Assembly: GCF_037975245.1 (NCBI RefSeq)
Contig: NC_092565.1
Location: 18,145,999-18,209,998, forward strand
Source of the DNA: Apostichopus japonicus
Taxonomy: Eukaryota; Echinodermata; Holothuroidea; Aspidochirotida; Stichopodidae
DNA: 64,000 nucleotides
Direction of reading: 5' to 3'
A program made the translations under genes and the position numbers. Below the pieces are notes generated by a model. It was not told the DNA's origin. It was given only the letters and a program-made list of their open reading frames with translations, and did no database searches. Positions 1 through 12,425 of this stretch are shown one piece after another (positions within the stretch are counted from its first letter, which is position 1; each line of letters opens with the position of its first letter).

Positions 1-302
1 ATCTGACATTAATAGATATTAATGCATGTCAAAATCTTATCAAGCGTTGCTCAATTACAGCATTAAGATAACGTTAGCCGATTTCTACAGGCCACAGTTC
101 GTTAATTCATTAGTGGGGGTGGTGCCTATTTTAGTGTATATTTTACAATGTAATACAAGCAAGTTTGTTTCAATTGAGATGGAGTGCAGTGCAATCTCCT
201 TAAACGATGTCGAAAGATGATGTTGCTCTTTAGATTACCCTGGAAATAATTCACTACTATAAATCGTTTTTGAGACCCGGTATATCATTCAGGACAAATT
301 AC

Positions 303-617
303 CTCTTGGAATACACACGACACCGGCATCTTCAAAATGTACGCAGTTACCATGTCCTTGATGGTTGCAATCCACAAGGTACGTTTCGTTTCCATTGCAG
401 TTCACGTCATTTAGATGAATATTACCAATACCTGGTCCAAAGAAAGCGCCACCAGGTGCTTCCAAAGCGCCATCAAAACCAAGCTCACAGCAAACCACCA
501 GTGCATCGAGAATATCCCAGTCATCGTCACACACTGTACCCCACATTTCGTCGAGGAAAACTTCAACACGTCCTGAAGAATTACTTGGCCCATCCACAAG
601 TCTCGTGGAACCTTCGT
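303..617 (-). CDS. SRCR exon a of gene A
   Basis: Encodes one extracellular SRCR domain as a single exon with phase 1-1 borders. The acceptor is ATTAG before the residues DEGSTRLVDG, and the donor is GTAATT after CIPR. Family landmarks are present: GRVEVFLDEMWGTVCDDDWD, VVCCELGFDG and LVDC, ending DAGVVC. It has seven cysteines, the extra one in VVCC, compared with six in most domains here. It lies downstream of exon b. The next exon of gene A would be beyond the left edge, because its paralog in copy B is followed by one more SRCR exon and then a transmembrane exon. Confidence 0.9.
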
Positions 618-1434
618 CTAATTGATAGATAATTTTGCAAGCTTTAAAGCTTTAAGCACAATAAAACCTCATCAATTCAAATTCATCCGTTGCTACAAAA
701 AAAAAAAACTCTTTCCATATAATTAACACGTTGCGGTCTGCAATTTTAAGTAGGTTTTGTACCGTAGTTGAATCGAATGGTAGGTAGAAATACTATATGG
801 AGCAGGTTATGTGAACTAGACTTTCATTGGACTCCAATTGGCCAATGGAGCAGCTACAATGCCATACAAAATAAGTCGTTATGGTATAAAAATTGAATTT
901 GAATTTGAATCAAACCTGTTTACCATAACCTTTGCATGTCTATGTAATATCTGGGATTAATAAGGGGTGTGTGATAAAGGTTTTATATGATTTTAAACCC
1001 GGTTTCTTACATAACATTTTACTTAGCAATTACTTCATATTCGTTAAAGATCACAATAAGATGTGTTATTGTCGTATGTTGTTTCTTAATTCCTGAATTA
1101 TTTTGGCCTCTGTTTGTATTACTATACTTTAATTGTAGTATAGTGTTATTGTCCTTATTCAGTAGTGCTTACTGTACTATTCCTTTGTTAAACATTATCC
1201 AATTCAGTTGTATAGTAAACTAAGTATAAGCTGGATGTATCTGCATAACATATTGAAACCTTTAAAGGTTATTTCTAAATAAAACAAGGGGTATAGCTGT
1301 TCGGCATCTTTGCATTCTGACACTATACATCACCCAAGTTTATGAACCTGTTTATATTGAGAACAAAGCCGAAATAAACGCTGCAAGAACCTGTGGAACT
1401 GTAGGAATTGTGAATTAAAGTTCATTTTACTTAC
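618..1434 (-). other. Intron between SRCR exons a and b (gene A)
   Basis: 817 bp, AT-rich, with no coding signal on either strand. Homologous to about 25069-26173 in copy B, which supports common descent of the two loci. Nothing else recognised. Confidence 0.7.
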
Positions 1435-1755
1435 TATAAGAGCTACATATTACACCAGCGTCCATAAAGTGGGAACAGACGTGGTCAGTCATGTAAGCAC
1501 AATCAAGAAGAAAGCTCTCAAAGCCCGAGCATTCAACATTATTTAAGTGTATTACACCATTTCTTTTGGCGAAGGAACCCGAATTAAGCAATACAAGAGC
1601 CCCTGGAAATCCGAGTTGACGACAAACAACATCAGCTTCAGTAATGTCCCACAAATCGTCACAAACTGTGCCCCATTCACCATTCAAGAAAATCTCCACT
1701 CTTCCCGCTGTAGCATTCCCGTTTTCAAGACGAAGTTGTCCTTCATAGTACGAAT
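1435..1755 (-). CDS. SRCR exon b of gene A
   Basis: One SRCR domain in a 321-nt phase 1-1 exon, with acceptor CTTCAG before ATTCGTAC and donor GTAAGT after the codons SSY. The six cysteines occur in the contexts TVCDD, VVCRQ, VECSG, LLDC, HVCSH and GVIC. An N-glycosylation sequon (NAT) is near the start. Its 5' part closely matches the c-type exons, but its 3' half has diverged (SFAKRNGVIHLNN, CAYMTDHVC). It is the paralog of the transposon-split exon at 26174-28890 and is still open here. Confidence 0.9.
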
Positions 1756-2017
1756 CTGAAGGAATAGTCACAAATAGCATTTAGTTGACGACACATGAAT
1801 CTTAACAGAAAGTGTCCTCCATAATAAAATAACTTTTCTCTGTATATTGTGAGGGAAAGAATTTTACATAAAAGTTATAGTAGTGGTAGTACTACTACAA
1901 TAACAAATTAATTTACACTAAACATTTTACGAGAACTACTTTTAATGAATAAAAAGGGGTTTCTCATCATGAAATCAACAGCTGATAGAATTCTTTCTTT
2001 ACATTTATTTCACTAAC

Positions 2018-2338
2018 CGCTAAGAGCACAGCTGACGCCAGCGTCCTCGTTGTGCCCACAGTTGTGGTCAGTCGTGTGAGGACAATCAAGTAGAGACCTT
2101 TCAGAACCTGAACATTCAACGTCGTCTAAGTGTATCAATCCTGTTCCTTCTGAGAAGAAGGCGACACTAAGCGCACCAAGAGCTCTCCCATATCCCAATT
2201 GACGACAAACGACATCAGCATCAATAATGTCCCACAAATCGTCACATACTGTGCCCCATTCACCATTCAAGAACATCTCCACTCTTCCCGCTGTAGCATT
2301 CCCGTTTTCAAGACGAAGTTGTCCTTCATAGTACGAAT
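2018..2338 (-). CDS. SRCR exon c1 of the tandem array (gene A)
   Basis: 321-nt symmetric exon: acceptor CTTCAG, donor GTTAGT after the codons CALS. Six cysteines and a NAT sequon. It differs from c2 and c3 by a Met for Ile (VEMF) and by Ser for Asn at the last codon before the splice. Its flanking introns are almost the same as those of c2 and c3. The six-cysteine content resembles group A SRCR, but coding in one exon is typical of group B, so the class is left open. Confidence 0.92.
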
Positions 2339-2600
2339 CTGAAGGAATAGTCACAAATAACATTTAGTTGACGACACAAGAATCTTAACAGAAAGTGTCC
2401 TCCATAATAAAATAACTTTTCTCTGTATATTGTGAGGGAAAGAATTTTACATAAAAGTTACAGTAGTTGTAGTACTACTACAATAACAAATTAATTTACA
2501 CTAAACATTTTACGAGAACTACTTTTAATGAATAAAAAGGGGTTTCTCATCATGAAATCAACAGCTGATAGAATTCATTCTTTACATTTATTTCACTAAC

Positions 2601-2921
2601 CGTTAAGAGCACAGCTGACGCCAGCGTCCTCGTTGTGCCCACAGTTGTGGTCAGTCGTGTGAGGACAATCAAGTAGAGACCTTTCAGAGCCTGAACATTC
2701 AACGTCGTCTAAGTGTATCAATCCTGTTCCTTCTGAGAAGAAGGCGACACTAAGCGCACCAAGAGCTCTCCCATATCCCAATTGACGACAAACGACATCA
2801 GCATCAATAATGTCCCACAAATCGTCACAAACTGTGCCCCATTCACCATTCAAGAAAATCTCCACTCTTCCCGCTGTAGCATTCCCGTTTTCAAGACGAA
2901 GTTGTCCTTCATAGTACGAAT
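2601..2921 (-). CDS. SRCR exon c2 of the tandem array (gene A)
   Basis: 583 bp from c1. The predicted domain is identical to that of c3 over its full length. Same splice sites as c1 (CTTCAG / GTTAGT). Key segments are [30 protein letters not shown] and [14 protein letters not shown]. The identity extends through the flanking intron, which marks a very recent unit duplication or conversion. Confidence 0.92.
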
Positions 2922-3183
2922 CTGAAGGAATAGTCACAAATAACATTTAGTTGACGACACAAGAATCTTAACAGAAAGTGTCCTCCATAATAAAATAACT
3001 TTTCTCTGTATATTGTGAGGGAAAGAATTTTACATAAAAGTTACAGTAGTTGTAGTACTACTACAATAACAAATTAATTTACACTAAACATTTTACGAGA
3101 ACTACTTTTAATGAATAAAAAGGAGTTTCTCATCATGAAATCAACAGCTGATAGAATTCATTCTTTACATTTATTTCACTAAC

Positions 3184-3504
3184 CGTTAAGAGCACAGCTG
3201 ACACCAGCGTCCTCGTTGTGCCCACAGTTGTGGTCAGTCGTGTGAGGACAATCAAGTAGAGACCTTTCAGAGCCTGAACATTCAACGTCGTCTAAGTGTA
3301 TCAATCCTGTTCCTTCTGAGAAGAAGGCGACACTAAGCGCACCAAGAGCTCTCCCATATCCCAATTGACGACAAACGACATCAGCATCAATAATGTCCCA
3401 CAAATCGTCACAAACTGTGCCCCATTCACCATTCAAGAAAATCTCCACTCTTCCCGCTGTAGCATTCCCGTTTTCAAGGCGAAGTTGTCCTTCATAGTAC
3501 GAAT
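3184..3504 (-). CDS. SRCR exon c3 of the tandem array (gene A)
   Basis: 583 bp from c2, with the same amino-acid sequence. The only visible changes in the exon are silent, such as gacgcc versus gacacc in the + strand near the 3' end. Same phase 1-1 exon structure. c2 and c3 are the youngest pair in the array. Confidence 0.92.
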
Positions 3505-3767
3505 CTGAAGGAATAGTCACAAATAACATTTAGTTGACGACACAAGAACCTTAACAGAAAGTGTCCTCCATAATAAAATAACTTTTCTCTGTATATTGTG
3601 AGGGAAAGAATTTTACATAAAAGTTACAGTAGTTGTAGTACTACTACAATAACAATATTAATTTACACTAAACATTTTACGAGAACTACTTTTAATGAAT
3701 AAAAAAGGGTTTCTCATCATGAAATCAACAGCTGGTAGAATTCATTCTTTACATTTATTTCACTAAC

Positions 3768-4088
3768 CGTTAAGAGCACAGCTGACACCAGCGTCCTCGT
3801 TGTGCCCACAGTTGTGGTCAGTCGTGTGAGGACAATCAAGTAGAGACCTTTCAGAACCTGAACATTCAACGTCGTCTAAGTGTATCAATCCTGTTCCTTC
3901 TGAGAAGAAGGCGACACTAAGCGCACCAAGAGCTCTCCCATATCCCAATTGACGACAAACGACATCAGCATCAATAATGTCCCACAAATCGTCACAAACT
4001 GTGCCCCATTCACCATTCAAGAACATCTCCACTCTTCCCGCTGTAGCATTCCCGTCTTCAAGACGAAGTTGTCCTTCATAGTTCGAAA
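3768..4088 (-). CDS. SRCR exon c4 of the tandem array (gene A)
   Basis: 584 bp from c3. It has a changed leader ([13 protein letters not shown] in place of [13 protein letters not shown]) and the acceptor TTTCAG, and it shares both with c5. The domain core has the same six cysteines and VEMF. The intron on its 5' side carries a distinct version with a run of A residues, also shared with c5, so c4 and c5 are a second duplication pair. Confidence 0.92.
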
Positions 4089-4358
4089 CTGAAAGAATAG
4101 TCACAAATAACATTTAGTTGACCAAACATGAAAAGTTAATCTATAAAAAAAAGAGTCCTCCGTTACAAAAAATACTTTGCTCTATATATTGTGAGTGAAA
4201 ATGTATTTACGTAAAAGTTACAGTAGTAGCACTACTACTATAACAATTGTAATTTGCACCAAACATTTTACGAGAACTACTTTTAATGAATAAAAAAGGG
4301 TTTCTCATCATGAAATCAACAGCTGGTAGAATTCATTCTTTACATTTATTTCACTAAC

Positions 4359-4679
4359 CGTTAAGAGCACAGCTGACACCAGCGTCCTCGTTGTGCCCAC
4401 AGTTGTGGTCAGTCGTGTGAGGACAATCAAGTAAAGAACTTTCAGAACCTGAACATTCAACGTCGTCTAAGTGTATCAATCCTGTTCCTTCTGAGAAGAA
4501 GGCGACACTAAGCGCACCAAGAGCTCTCCCATATCCCAATTGACGACAAACGACATCAGCATCAATAATGTCCCACAAATCGTCACAAACTGTGCCCCAT
4601 TCACCATTCAAGAACATCTCCACTCTTCCCGCTGTAGCATTCCCGTCTTCAAGACGAAGTTGTCCTTCATAGTTCGAAA
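4359..4679 (-). CDS. SRCR exon c5 of the tandem array (gene A)
   Basis: 591 bp from c4. The protein is the same as c4 apart from SESS for SERS beside the fourth cysteine. Symmetric phase 1 exon with donor GTTAGT. The flanking intron is nearly the same as that of c4. Confidence 0.92.
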
Positions 4680-4949
4680 CTGAAAGAATAGTCACAAATA
4701 ACATTTAGTTGACCAAACATGAAAAGTTAATCTATAAAAAAAAGAGTCCTCCGTTACAAAAAATACTTTGCTCTATATATTGTGAGTAAAAATGTATTTA
4801 CGTAAAAGTTACAGTAGTAGCACTACTACTATAACAATTGTAATTTGCACCAAACATATTACGAGAACTACTGTTAATGAATAAAAAGGATAATCTCATC
4901 ATGAAATCAGCAGCTGATAGAATTCATTCTTTTCATTTATTTCACTAAC

Positions 4950-5270
4950 CGTCAAAAGCACAGCTGACACCAGCGTCCTCGTTGTGCCCACAGTTGTGTT
5001 CAGTCGTGTGAGGACAATCAAGTAGAGAACTTTCAGAACCTGAACATTCAACGTCGTCTAAGTGTATCAATCCTGTTCCTTCTGAGAAGAAGGCGACACT
5101 AAGCGCACCAAGAGCTTTTCCATATCCCAATTGACGACAAACGACATCAGCATCAATAATGTCCCACAAATCGTCACAAACTGTGCCCCATTCACCATTC
5201 AAGAAAATCTCCACTCTTCCCGCTGTAGCATTCCCGTCTTCAAGACGAAGTTGTCCTTCATAGTACGAAT
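4950..5270 (-). CDS. SRCR exon c6 of the tandem array (gene A)
   Basis: 591 bp from c5. Distinct residues are [15 protein letters not shown] and a last segment CAFDG. All six cysteines and the NAT sequon are kept. Its flanking introns are more diverged than those among c1-c3, which fits an older array member. Confidence 0.92.
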
Positions 5271-5538
5271 CTGAAGGAATAGTCACAAATAATATTTAGT
5301 TGACCAAACATGAAAAGTTAATCTAAACAGAAAGAGTCCTCGGTTATAAACATACTTTTCTCTGTATATTGTGAGTGAAAGTGTTTTTACATAAAAGTTA
5401 CAGTAGTAGCACTACTACAATAACAATAGTCATTTACACTAAACATTTTGCGACAGCTACTCTTCATGTATAAAAAGGGTATTCTCATCATAAAATCAAC
5501 AGCTGATAGAATGCATTCTTTACATTTATTTCACTAAC

Positions 5539-5859
5539 CGTCAAGAACACAGCTGACGCCAGCGTCCTCGTTGTGCCCACAGTTGTGGTCAGTCGTGTGA
5601 GCACAATCAAGTAGAGACCTTTCAGAGCCTGAACACTCAACGTCGTCTAAGTGTATCAATCCTGCTCCTTCTGAGAAGAAGGCGACACTAAGCGCACCAA
5701 GAGCTTTTCCAAATCCGAGTTGACGACAAACGACTTCAGCATCAGATATGTCCCACAGATCGTCACAAACTGTGCCCCATTCACCATTCAAGAAAATCTC
5801 CACTCTTCCCGCTGTAGCATTTCCGTCACCAAGACGAAGTTGTCCTTCATAGTACGAAT
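5539..5859 (-). CDS. SRCR exon c7, upstream-most intact array member (gene A)
   Basis: 589 bp from c6 and the most diverged c-type exon in gene [35 protein letters not shown] and CVLDG. The [14 protein letters not shown] segment matches the d exons of gene B, linking the two arrays. Exons further 5' (signal peptide, start codon) were not found between here and 14 kb. Confidence 0.9.
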
Positions 5860-5981
5860 CTGAAGGAATAGTCAAATAATATTTAGTTGACCAAACATGA
5901 AAAATAAACCCACGTAGATAGTCTTCCAACATAAAATAACTTGTGTCTATTTTTACAATTTTACATTTAATTAACTAACCG

Positions 5982-6005
5982 TCAAAAGTACAGTTGACGC
6001 CGGTG
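5982..6005 (-). pseudogene. Truncated 3' end of an eighth SRCR array unit
   Basis: A short stretch resembles the last residues of an SRCR exon (GVNCTFDG-like) plus its GTTAGT donor, preceded by the array intron sequence. Homology then stops abruptly. It marks the broken upstream end of the gene A array. Confidence 0.65.
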
Positions 6006-8360
6006 TAGTAGTACAAACTGTCTTATGTCTCCCCTGATTCAGTACATACTGTCCTAGTCTCCGCTAGGACAATTTATACTGGATTTACTAGTACATTTAG
6101 TCTCCCGGTCTATTTTACAAGGCAGTTTGGTACATGTCTCCCCGGACAACGAATGCTATGATTAACGGAACGGGGACATTATTTGACGGCCGTTTATTTC
6201 GTTACAAATTATGTCAACTCCCCCCCCCCCCACCTCCCCCCGAACACAATGTCCGCTAGCAGATACGATAAAGTAGTAAAACATTAATCAGTATTGGACT
6301 CTGGAATTATCCGTATTATTAGCAATATTTGTCGAAATTCGGCTTCCGTATATGAGCAGTAAGTCGATCGATCGTGCCGTGTGACAACTAAAAGTGGTAA
6401 AGTTGGCAGAAAACGTAAGACAAATTGCTTATTTTCTAAGCGATAAGAGCTATCCAAGTGGTTTTACAATGAAACCCAGAAAAGGATCTTACGGAGACAA
6501 AGTCAGTCTTTCAGACTGGCTGAAAATGGAACTCTAACCTAACATGATGGAAGAAAAGTTTTGCAATGTTGGGCTTTTCAACGAGGCAGCTCATAGTGGC
6601 GTCGGAGGTAATGTCTGTAACTTACAGTATGTGATACACACTATGCCTGTGGTTAGCCCAGGCCGTTTTGTAGGAAAGATGATTTTTGTCATAATCTTAC
6701 TAAGGCCTATGTAAGTTAACACGTAGAAAGGCTTATCCTCTATTTGCACAGTAATGTTTACATTTACGGAAAGTTATTTATACATTGCATTGCATATTGC
6801 TTTTTTATGCTTTCGTCAACCTTCACACCTGCTTAGTCTTAATGGCCTAGTTAAATTTCTGGACACGAAACAGCTCTAGCCTATAGTATAGGGTTAACAA
6901 GCCTAGAAATAAAATGGGTTTTTTTTCGTTTCGTTTCATTCTGCGTCGCTTATATAACTCTGTTCTGGCCTATAATTAAATTTATATCATATTTTGGTAA
7001 TTCACCCAGAGCACTCTGAATTGTGTAATAAAACATGATGTCAAATGGTGAACAGCCCTTAATGGCTATTCGCCATTGGACATCATGTACATTATAATCA
7101 GTTGTGTGCTTAAGCCTAGTTTGGTTTCGTTTTGTATACTCAATTGTCATAACACATATCATAAATGTCCACCTTTTATGACTCCACCCATCATAGAAGT
7201 TATAACAAGCATAACAAAATCATATCACTAAAGCTTACAGAGATAGTTTTGGCTGCATACATTTGACAATATAAAAATACAATTAATGGACTATAGCCTA
7301 CTGCTATAGGAAAGTGGTACTTAACACTGAATGTAACACATTCAGATTCATTGTGGTTGGTAAGATATCGAGGGCCTGATAGTACTTCTTTTAGGTGTGT
7401 CATTTTCTCTACATGCCAACCTCACTGCGGAAAAAAGCTTTATAAACAAATATAGACCAAAATAGTGGCCATGCAGTATGAACAATAATGGGAATATATC
7501 ATTTTCAAACACTGATATAGATTTAATTACAGTGGCACTACAGCTAAAGCTAGGAATTCTGCAGCCCATTTGGGGGGGGGGGGGGAGGGAGAAGCATGAT
7601 ATATCCTTGATCATGAATTTTCTTATCTCTTTGAAGAAGCTTATCTTGGCAGAGATAAAACTAGACAAAAAATTAATGTCTATATTCTATTGGAAAACTA
7701 TCAACGTGGATGTAACAAGGTATGTTCAACGTTGCAAGATGTGCCAGGAGGTCAAAGCGTCATTGTCCTGTCCAAGAACAAGTCTCCATAGCATTCCTGT
7801 AACTGGATCATGGAAACAGGTAAAATATCCAGCTGTTCAAGTTGTACAGGTTATCCACAAAATGCAGTAAAGTTCAAGTTTAGTTAAGTCACTCTGTCTG
7901 GAAAAATTAAATATTTACAAGTTTATAGGTAGTCTGTATAGCCGTAAATTCTGGCCACTATAATTGATAGACGTTTTCATAAAGTACTTTCCTGGAGGTC
8001 TTAACCCTTCAAATTGTGCTCAGACATTCTCAATGAGCAACCACGATGATTGAGTGTTCCAATGAGGTCCCTTTCCTCCAGGGTGGTAATACAAATAGTT
8101 TAAGAATTTTGAATATCTGGCATATTAAGAGCCAATACAGCATACCTTTAAGCCACACTTTGACTTACAACTGCAGAGCAACCACTAATATGGACGTATA
8201 GTTGTAATTTGAAAAAAAATTGGTACTACCTTTCTGGTAAGTGGTTTAAGCGATTGTCAATATGGTACAGTATAGTTCATGTTACATTTTCATGTATGGA
8301 AGGTAAAAACCAGAATGCAAAAATGCATTGTGGATTTCGATGATGTAACATGAGCAGTTT
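6006..8360. other. Non-coding stretch with a retroelement fragment
   Basis: AT-rich sequence with homopolymer runs (poly-C near 6220, poly-G near 7570). The only coding trace I recognise is the integrase fragment at 7685-7819. No gene A 5' exon could be supported. Confidence 0.5.
7685..7819 (+). pseudogene. Retroelement integrase H2C2 fragment
   Basis: Encodes FYWKTINVDVTRYVQRCKMC, then QEVKASL and LHSIPVTGSWKQ. The spacing of W, YV..C..C and the IPVxGxWKQ segment is typical of the zinc-binding region of Ty3/gypsy-type integrases and their domesticated relatives. The paired histidines upstream and the catalytic core downstream are missing. The fragment stops at a possible splice donor (CAG before GTAAAA). 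Most likely a dead remnant, though an exon of a domesticated integrase gene cannot be excluded. Confidence 0.6.
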
Positions 8361-8399
8361 TCTTCATGAATCTGACGTAATGTATAGTAAGGGTGTACA

Positions 8400-8840
8400 T
8401 GTTTACAAGGGTTTAAAGATTTGACCTCTGATGACCCTAAATGACCTTTGACCTCTACCAAACACAATATGCTTCTTTAACTCAATATGGTACTTCTACA
8501 AACTAAATTAAAGGTCGGCCCAAGCTTCCAGTATTGACATATCGTGATTACAAGGTTTTTCAAAATTTGACCCCTGGTGACCCCAAATGACCTTTGCACT
8601 CCACCAAAAACAATAGGCTTCATTTACAGAATGTGGTACTCCTATACATCAAATATGAGGTTTGCAAATGATTCCCTCCTGAGATATCTTGTTTACAAGG
8701 TTTCACAATTTGACCCCTGGTGACCCCAAATGACCTTTGACCTCCACAAAAATAATAAGCTTATTGTACTAACGGTGGTACTTCTACACATCGCGATCCC
8801 TTCTTGAGATATTGTGTTTACAAGGTGTTTCAAAATTTGA
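8400..8840. repeat. Degenerate tandem repeat with a period near 145 bp
   Basis: Successive units start with (G)TTTACAAGG at about 8400, 8548, 8691 and 8815, and share TTTGACC...GTGACCCC and AAATGACCTTTG blocks. A related solitary unit lies at about 10440-10570. Two units contain a perfect direct repeat TGACCTTTGACCT (8442-8454 and 8731-8743), which is the DR1 layout of nuclear-receptor sites. Probably a dispersed repeat family, not a designed enhancer. Confidence 0.7.
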
Positions 8841-11800
8841 CACAGCATGGTCAACACTACTGTGTTTGAGTTTAACTATTTCCATATAGGTATAAAGCAT
8901 ACAGAAAGGTGAAGGTCATGAAGGTATAGGTGAGAACTGAGAAGTGTACTGTAAATCTTTGCAGGTGTAGTCCCCATTAACAAGTATATCTGCAAGTAGT
9001 TTCGGTTACTATATATACTTGCAAAGGTTCCACCTCTGGTTCTTACCCGCATTTGATACACAGCTTTTAACAATTAAGTGGAACATAGCTAGACAATGCC
9101 TGTACCTGTTTTTACTGAAGCAGACGCAGTTTATTTTGTTCAAACAAATGATGAGTAAATAATTAAGGCCACATTCCACAGTTAGATATCACCTATTGTA
9201 TATTGAAGTTCAAAAAAAGTGTTAAACAGTTTTATATTGTAACCACAGGGAACATTCAGTTCGCCTTTTCTTTGGCAAACTGAGGCATTTTATAAGTTTC
9301 TATATGCAATGATCTATAATAGTACAATTTACTATAATTGTGAGCTAGCATTATTTTGTTTTTGCATTTGGGTCATACAGAGGGTGTTTTCAACCCCAAT
9401 GGACCCTGATTTAAGTTTGATTGGCATTAAACAGTCAGACATTGCATACATAAAACTTCTTGTGAATCCTAACTTACTCAAATTTGATAAATGCCTGATA
9501 TTTAATTAATTTAATATATCGCAAATGTTATATTGGCTCGTATGGTTAAAACTTTTCAGTTTTGTAGTAAACTGTGTGATATACGCAAAATATGACATGC
9601 AAGCTCCAATAAAAAAAAAAGTTGAGCCAGTACGCCCACACACATGTAGGTGTCATAATAAAAGATCATCCAATTAACTAAATGCCTGAGCATAGTTCAG
9701 TTTTACACTAATAGTCTACCCTCAATCAACATGGTGAATGTTTATTATTTTTGTAGTGGAGCTTAAACATAAACCTAACTTAAACATAAACATAAACCAT
9801 AAACCTAGAAGGTATCAAAACCAACCTTTGGCCCCTCATAACTTGAGAACTGGGTGTCCGATTGAAGCCGGAGTTGGTTTCCTCTACATAGCACAAAGAG
9901 CTATATCATATATCAAAATATTGACAAACTTTGTTTGTTTTGCCCCGTTTCTCCTAAAATGAGCATATTTTTGAAGATTTGACCTTTGACCTAGAGATTC
10001 CAAAAAGCAACATGACAAGTCTGTACGACTATCCTAAGGGTACTTATTAAAAAACCAAAAAAAAAATAACCTCTGATAACTTCGAATCCCATGGACAATT
10101 TTGATCGGAAAGTACCCTTTGAGATCCGATATGGTCACGAAAATTCAAATAACTAAAAAACTAGTAAAGGTCACCGGAGGTCAACCTGAGATCAAAGGTC
10201 ACCTAGATTGGGGTCCACTTACAATAGTGTAACTCCCAACCTTGACAGACATTTTGTTCTCAAGTTATTGCAAAAATACTAGTTTTTGACCCCTGATTGA
10301 CCTTTGTTGACCTTGGATCACATGGCCGTTATGTTTGGAAACGATCCCTTACCCCATTCACAACTACTCCCAAAATATCAACCATGTCGGACCCCGTCAA
10401 TGTGAGTTATTGCTTGTTGTAATATTTTGGTTTTTGGCCTCTGACCTTTGGTGACCTACACAGGCACCAGAAACAATAGGGTTCATCTATTCAATGTGGT
10501 TCTCATATACACCAAGTATTGGATTGGTCCAAGCTTCCCATCTTGAGATATCGTGTTTACAAGCGAGGCGTCACACACACACACATGTTTGTATTACATT
10601 CCAACCGAGGACCCCATTGTATTTTCCATTGTTAAAATCCATGTACCCTAACCTTAACAATACCCCATACAATTGAATTCTTCCGAGGACGTGGTGATTC
10701 TTTAGAAATCACAACTGAGGACCTGGAATTCTTTTGTTCAAGTCCTTGGTCAGATAGAAAACAAACGCACACACATGCACCCACACACACACACATACGC
10801 ACGCACCCCCCCCCCCCCATACACAAACACACTCTCCGCCTGCATGAATGCATAGATTACGATCATCATCGAAACCAAAAACGAATGAGAAGGCGTGTCT
10901 CCTGGTTCTCAAAATTGAGTTCAAAATAAGTTCTCATAGTAAAACATATAACCTAACGTGGTCTGCTTCCTATTGTAATTTTTAATTCACGTAATTGAGT
11001 GGAAAGCAGTTTAAGGGGGAATTATAGAGACAATGCGGCATTGTTATATTCAGGTCTTTACCAAAGACCCAAGACGATGTACTTAATGTGGATTATGAGA
11101 GTTTCAAGAATATATTGTTCGATGAAGAGTTACCGTAATATCTCATTCTAGTTAAGTAACACCTCCCAGCTTGAAAGATGTTCTAGAAAGCATCGATTAT
11201 CTTAATTTACCTCAGAGCTACAAAGGGAGAGTCATCATTCCCGTTAAATTTCCTCATAAATTATCCCATGTATAATCACGTCTTCACTCTTTGCCCAGGC
11301 TGATATAGATTCAGAATATTATGTTTGTGACTTTCATCCAAATTCATGTTTGATTATTACTTCATTTAATTGAACAAAGTTATCTCTACAAGAATGACGT
11401 GTTAAAAGTGCGAGAAACATGAGACAACAAAATCTAGCATATTGCAACCTGCTCTGTCTTATTTGTTTTGTTCTTCTTTGTTTGCTTTGTTTTTGTTTAT
11501 TTGATGTTTGCAGCTTTTTTGAAAAGGATGTCGTGTGTCTTCAAACAAACTGAACGTATTGGCTGTAAATTGATAATAAATGAATCAGACAAGGTGTTTG
11601 CGGGGGAGGGAGGTAGTGGCTGACATTGTTGATGGAATACAAGTATTGCTGCCCTTTTCGACAAGTTTTGCTATTGTTAGGAAAAGACACGGTACCGTGC
11701 TATTTTTATAGGGCTGTTTAGCCTGAAACCTTATGACATATCTGTTCTATTTAGAACCACTTTTTGTTCATTAAGAAAATGCCATACTTAGAAACAACGA

Positions 11801-11870
11801 ACCTTTATCACTGGAATTGCCTGAGTTCCGATGCCATTTGTCAATACAAATGAATATTTGCTTCACGCAT
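8841..11870. other. Non-coding region with simple repeats
   Basis: No credible gene. It contains TTTGACC-rich repeat relics (another TGACCTTTGACCT at 9980-9992), a run based on ACATAAACC near 9770-9810, and CA-rich simple sequence with a poly-C run near 10575 and 10765-10820. Short frames here are low complexity. Confidence 0.5.
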
Positions 11871-11880
11871 GGCCATCGCA

Positions 11881-11924
11881 ACGGGCTTAGTGGGCTTAGT
11901 GGGCTTAGTGAGCTTAGTGGGCTT

Positions 11925-11958
<34 letters not shown>
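11881..11958. repeat. 9-bp tandem microsatellite
   Basis: About eight to nine copies of GGGCTTAGT, drifting to GGGCTCAGT on the right. It is open in several frames because the unit is a multiple of three, but no gene context supports translation. Confidence 0.9.
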
Positions 11959-12425
11959 CGGGAGGGGGCAGTCATGCCCCCTCCATCTTTTTACCAAGAG
12001 AGAAAACCTTGGCTCGACGGTAGAGTAAGAAAAATAAGTAGGCTAAGTGTAAGAAAATAAACAATAAAGTGGTAATGAAAGTAAAGTAATAGGGGTCAGG
12101 CCCGTACGGAGAGGGTGTGGGCAGTGATGACATTTTCAAGGTCAGTAAATTGTCTTCCAGCTACCTCATTATTGCTTTTAGCAAGCAAAACTATTTCTCG
12201 CTACCTGGAGCTACTTGAATACAACATGCAACATATACGGAGGATAAAATAGCAGCAATTACAAAACAAAAACATGATAACATCTTTTACAGTTGGAAAA
12301 CTTGTGGATTATTCTTCTTTTTTTCTATTTTTTTTTTTGTAGCAACGCGCAACGTGTCATTCATTTCCTGAAATCAAACTATGTAAAATCTTCACAATCA
12401 TCACAGAAGTCGGGATTTGGAATAT

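Noticed and set aside
270..632. 120-codon plus-strand frame
   Set aside because: Antisense shadow of SRCR exon a, which has splice sites and domain motifs on the minus strand.
10632..10924. Minus-strand frames rich in Cys/Val
   Set aside because: Arise from CA/CG simple repeats and a poly-C run; no domain and no splice support.
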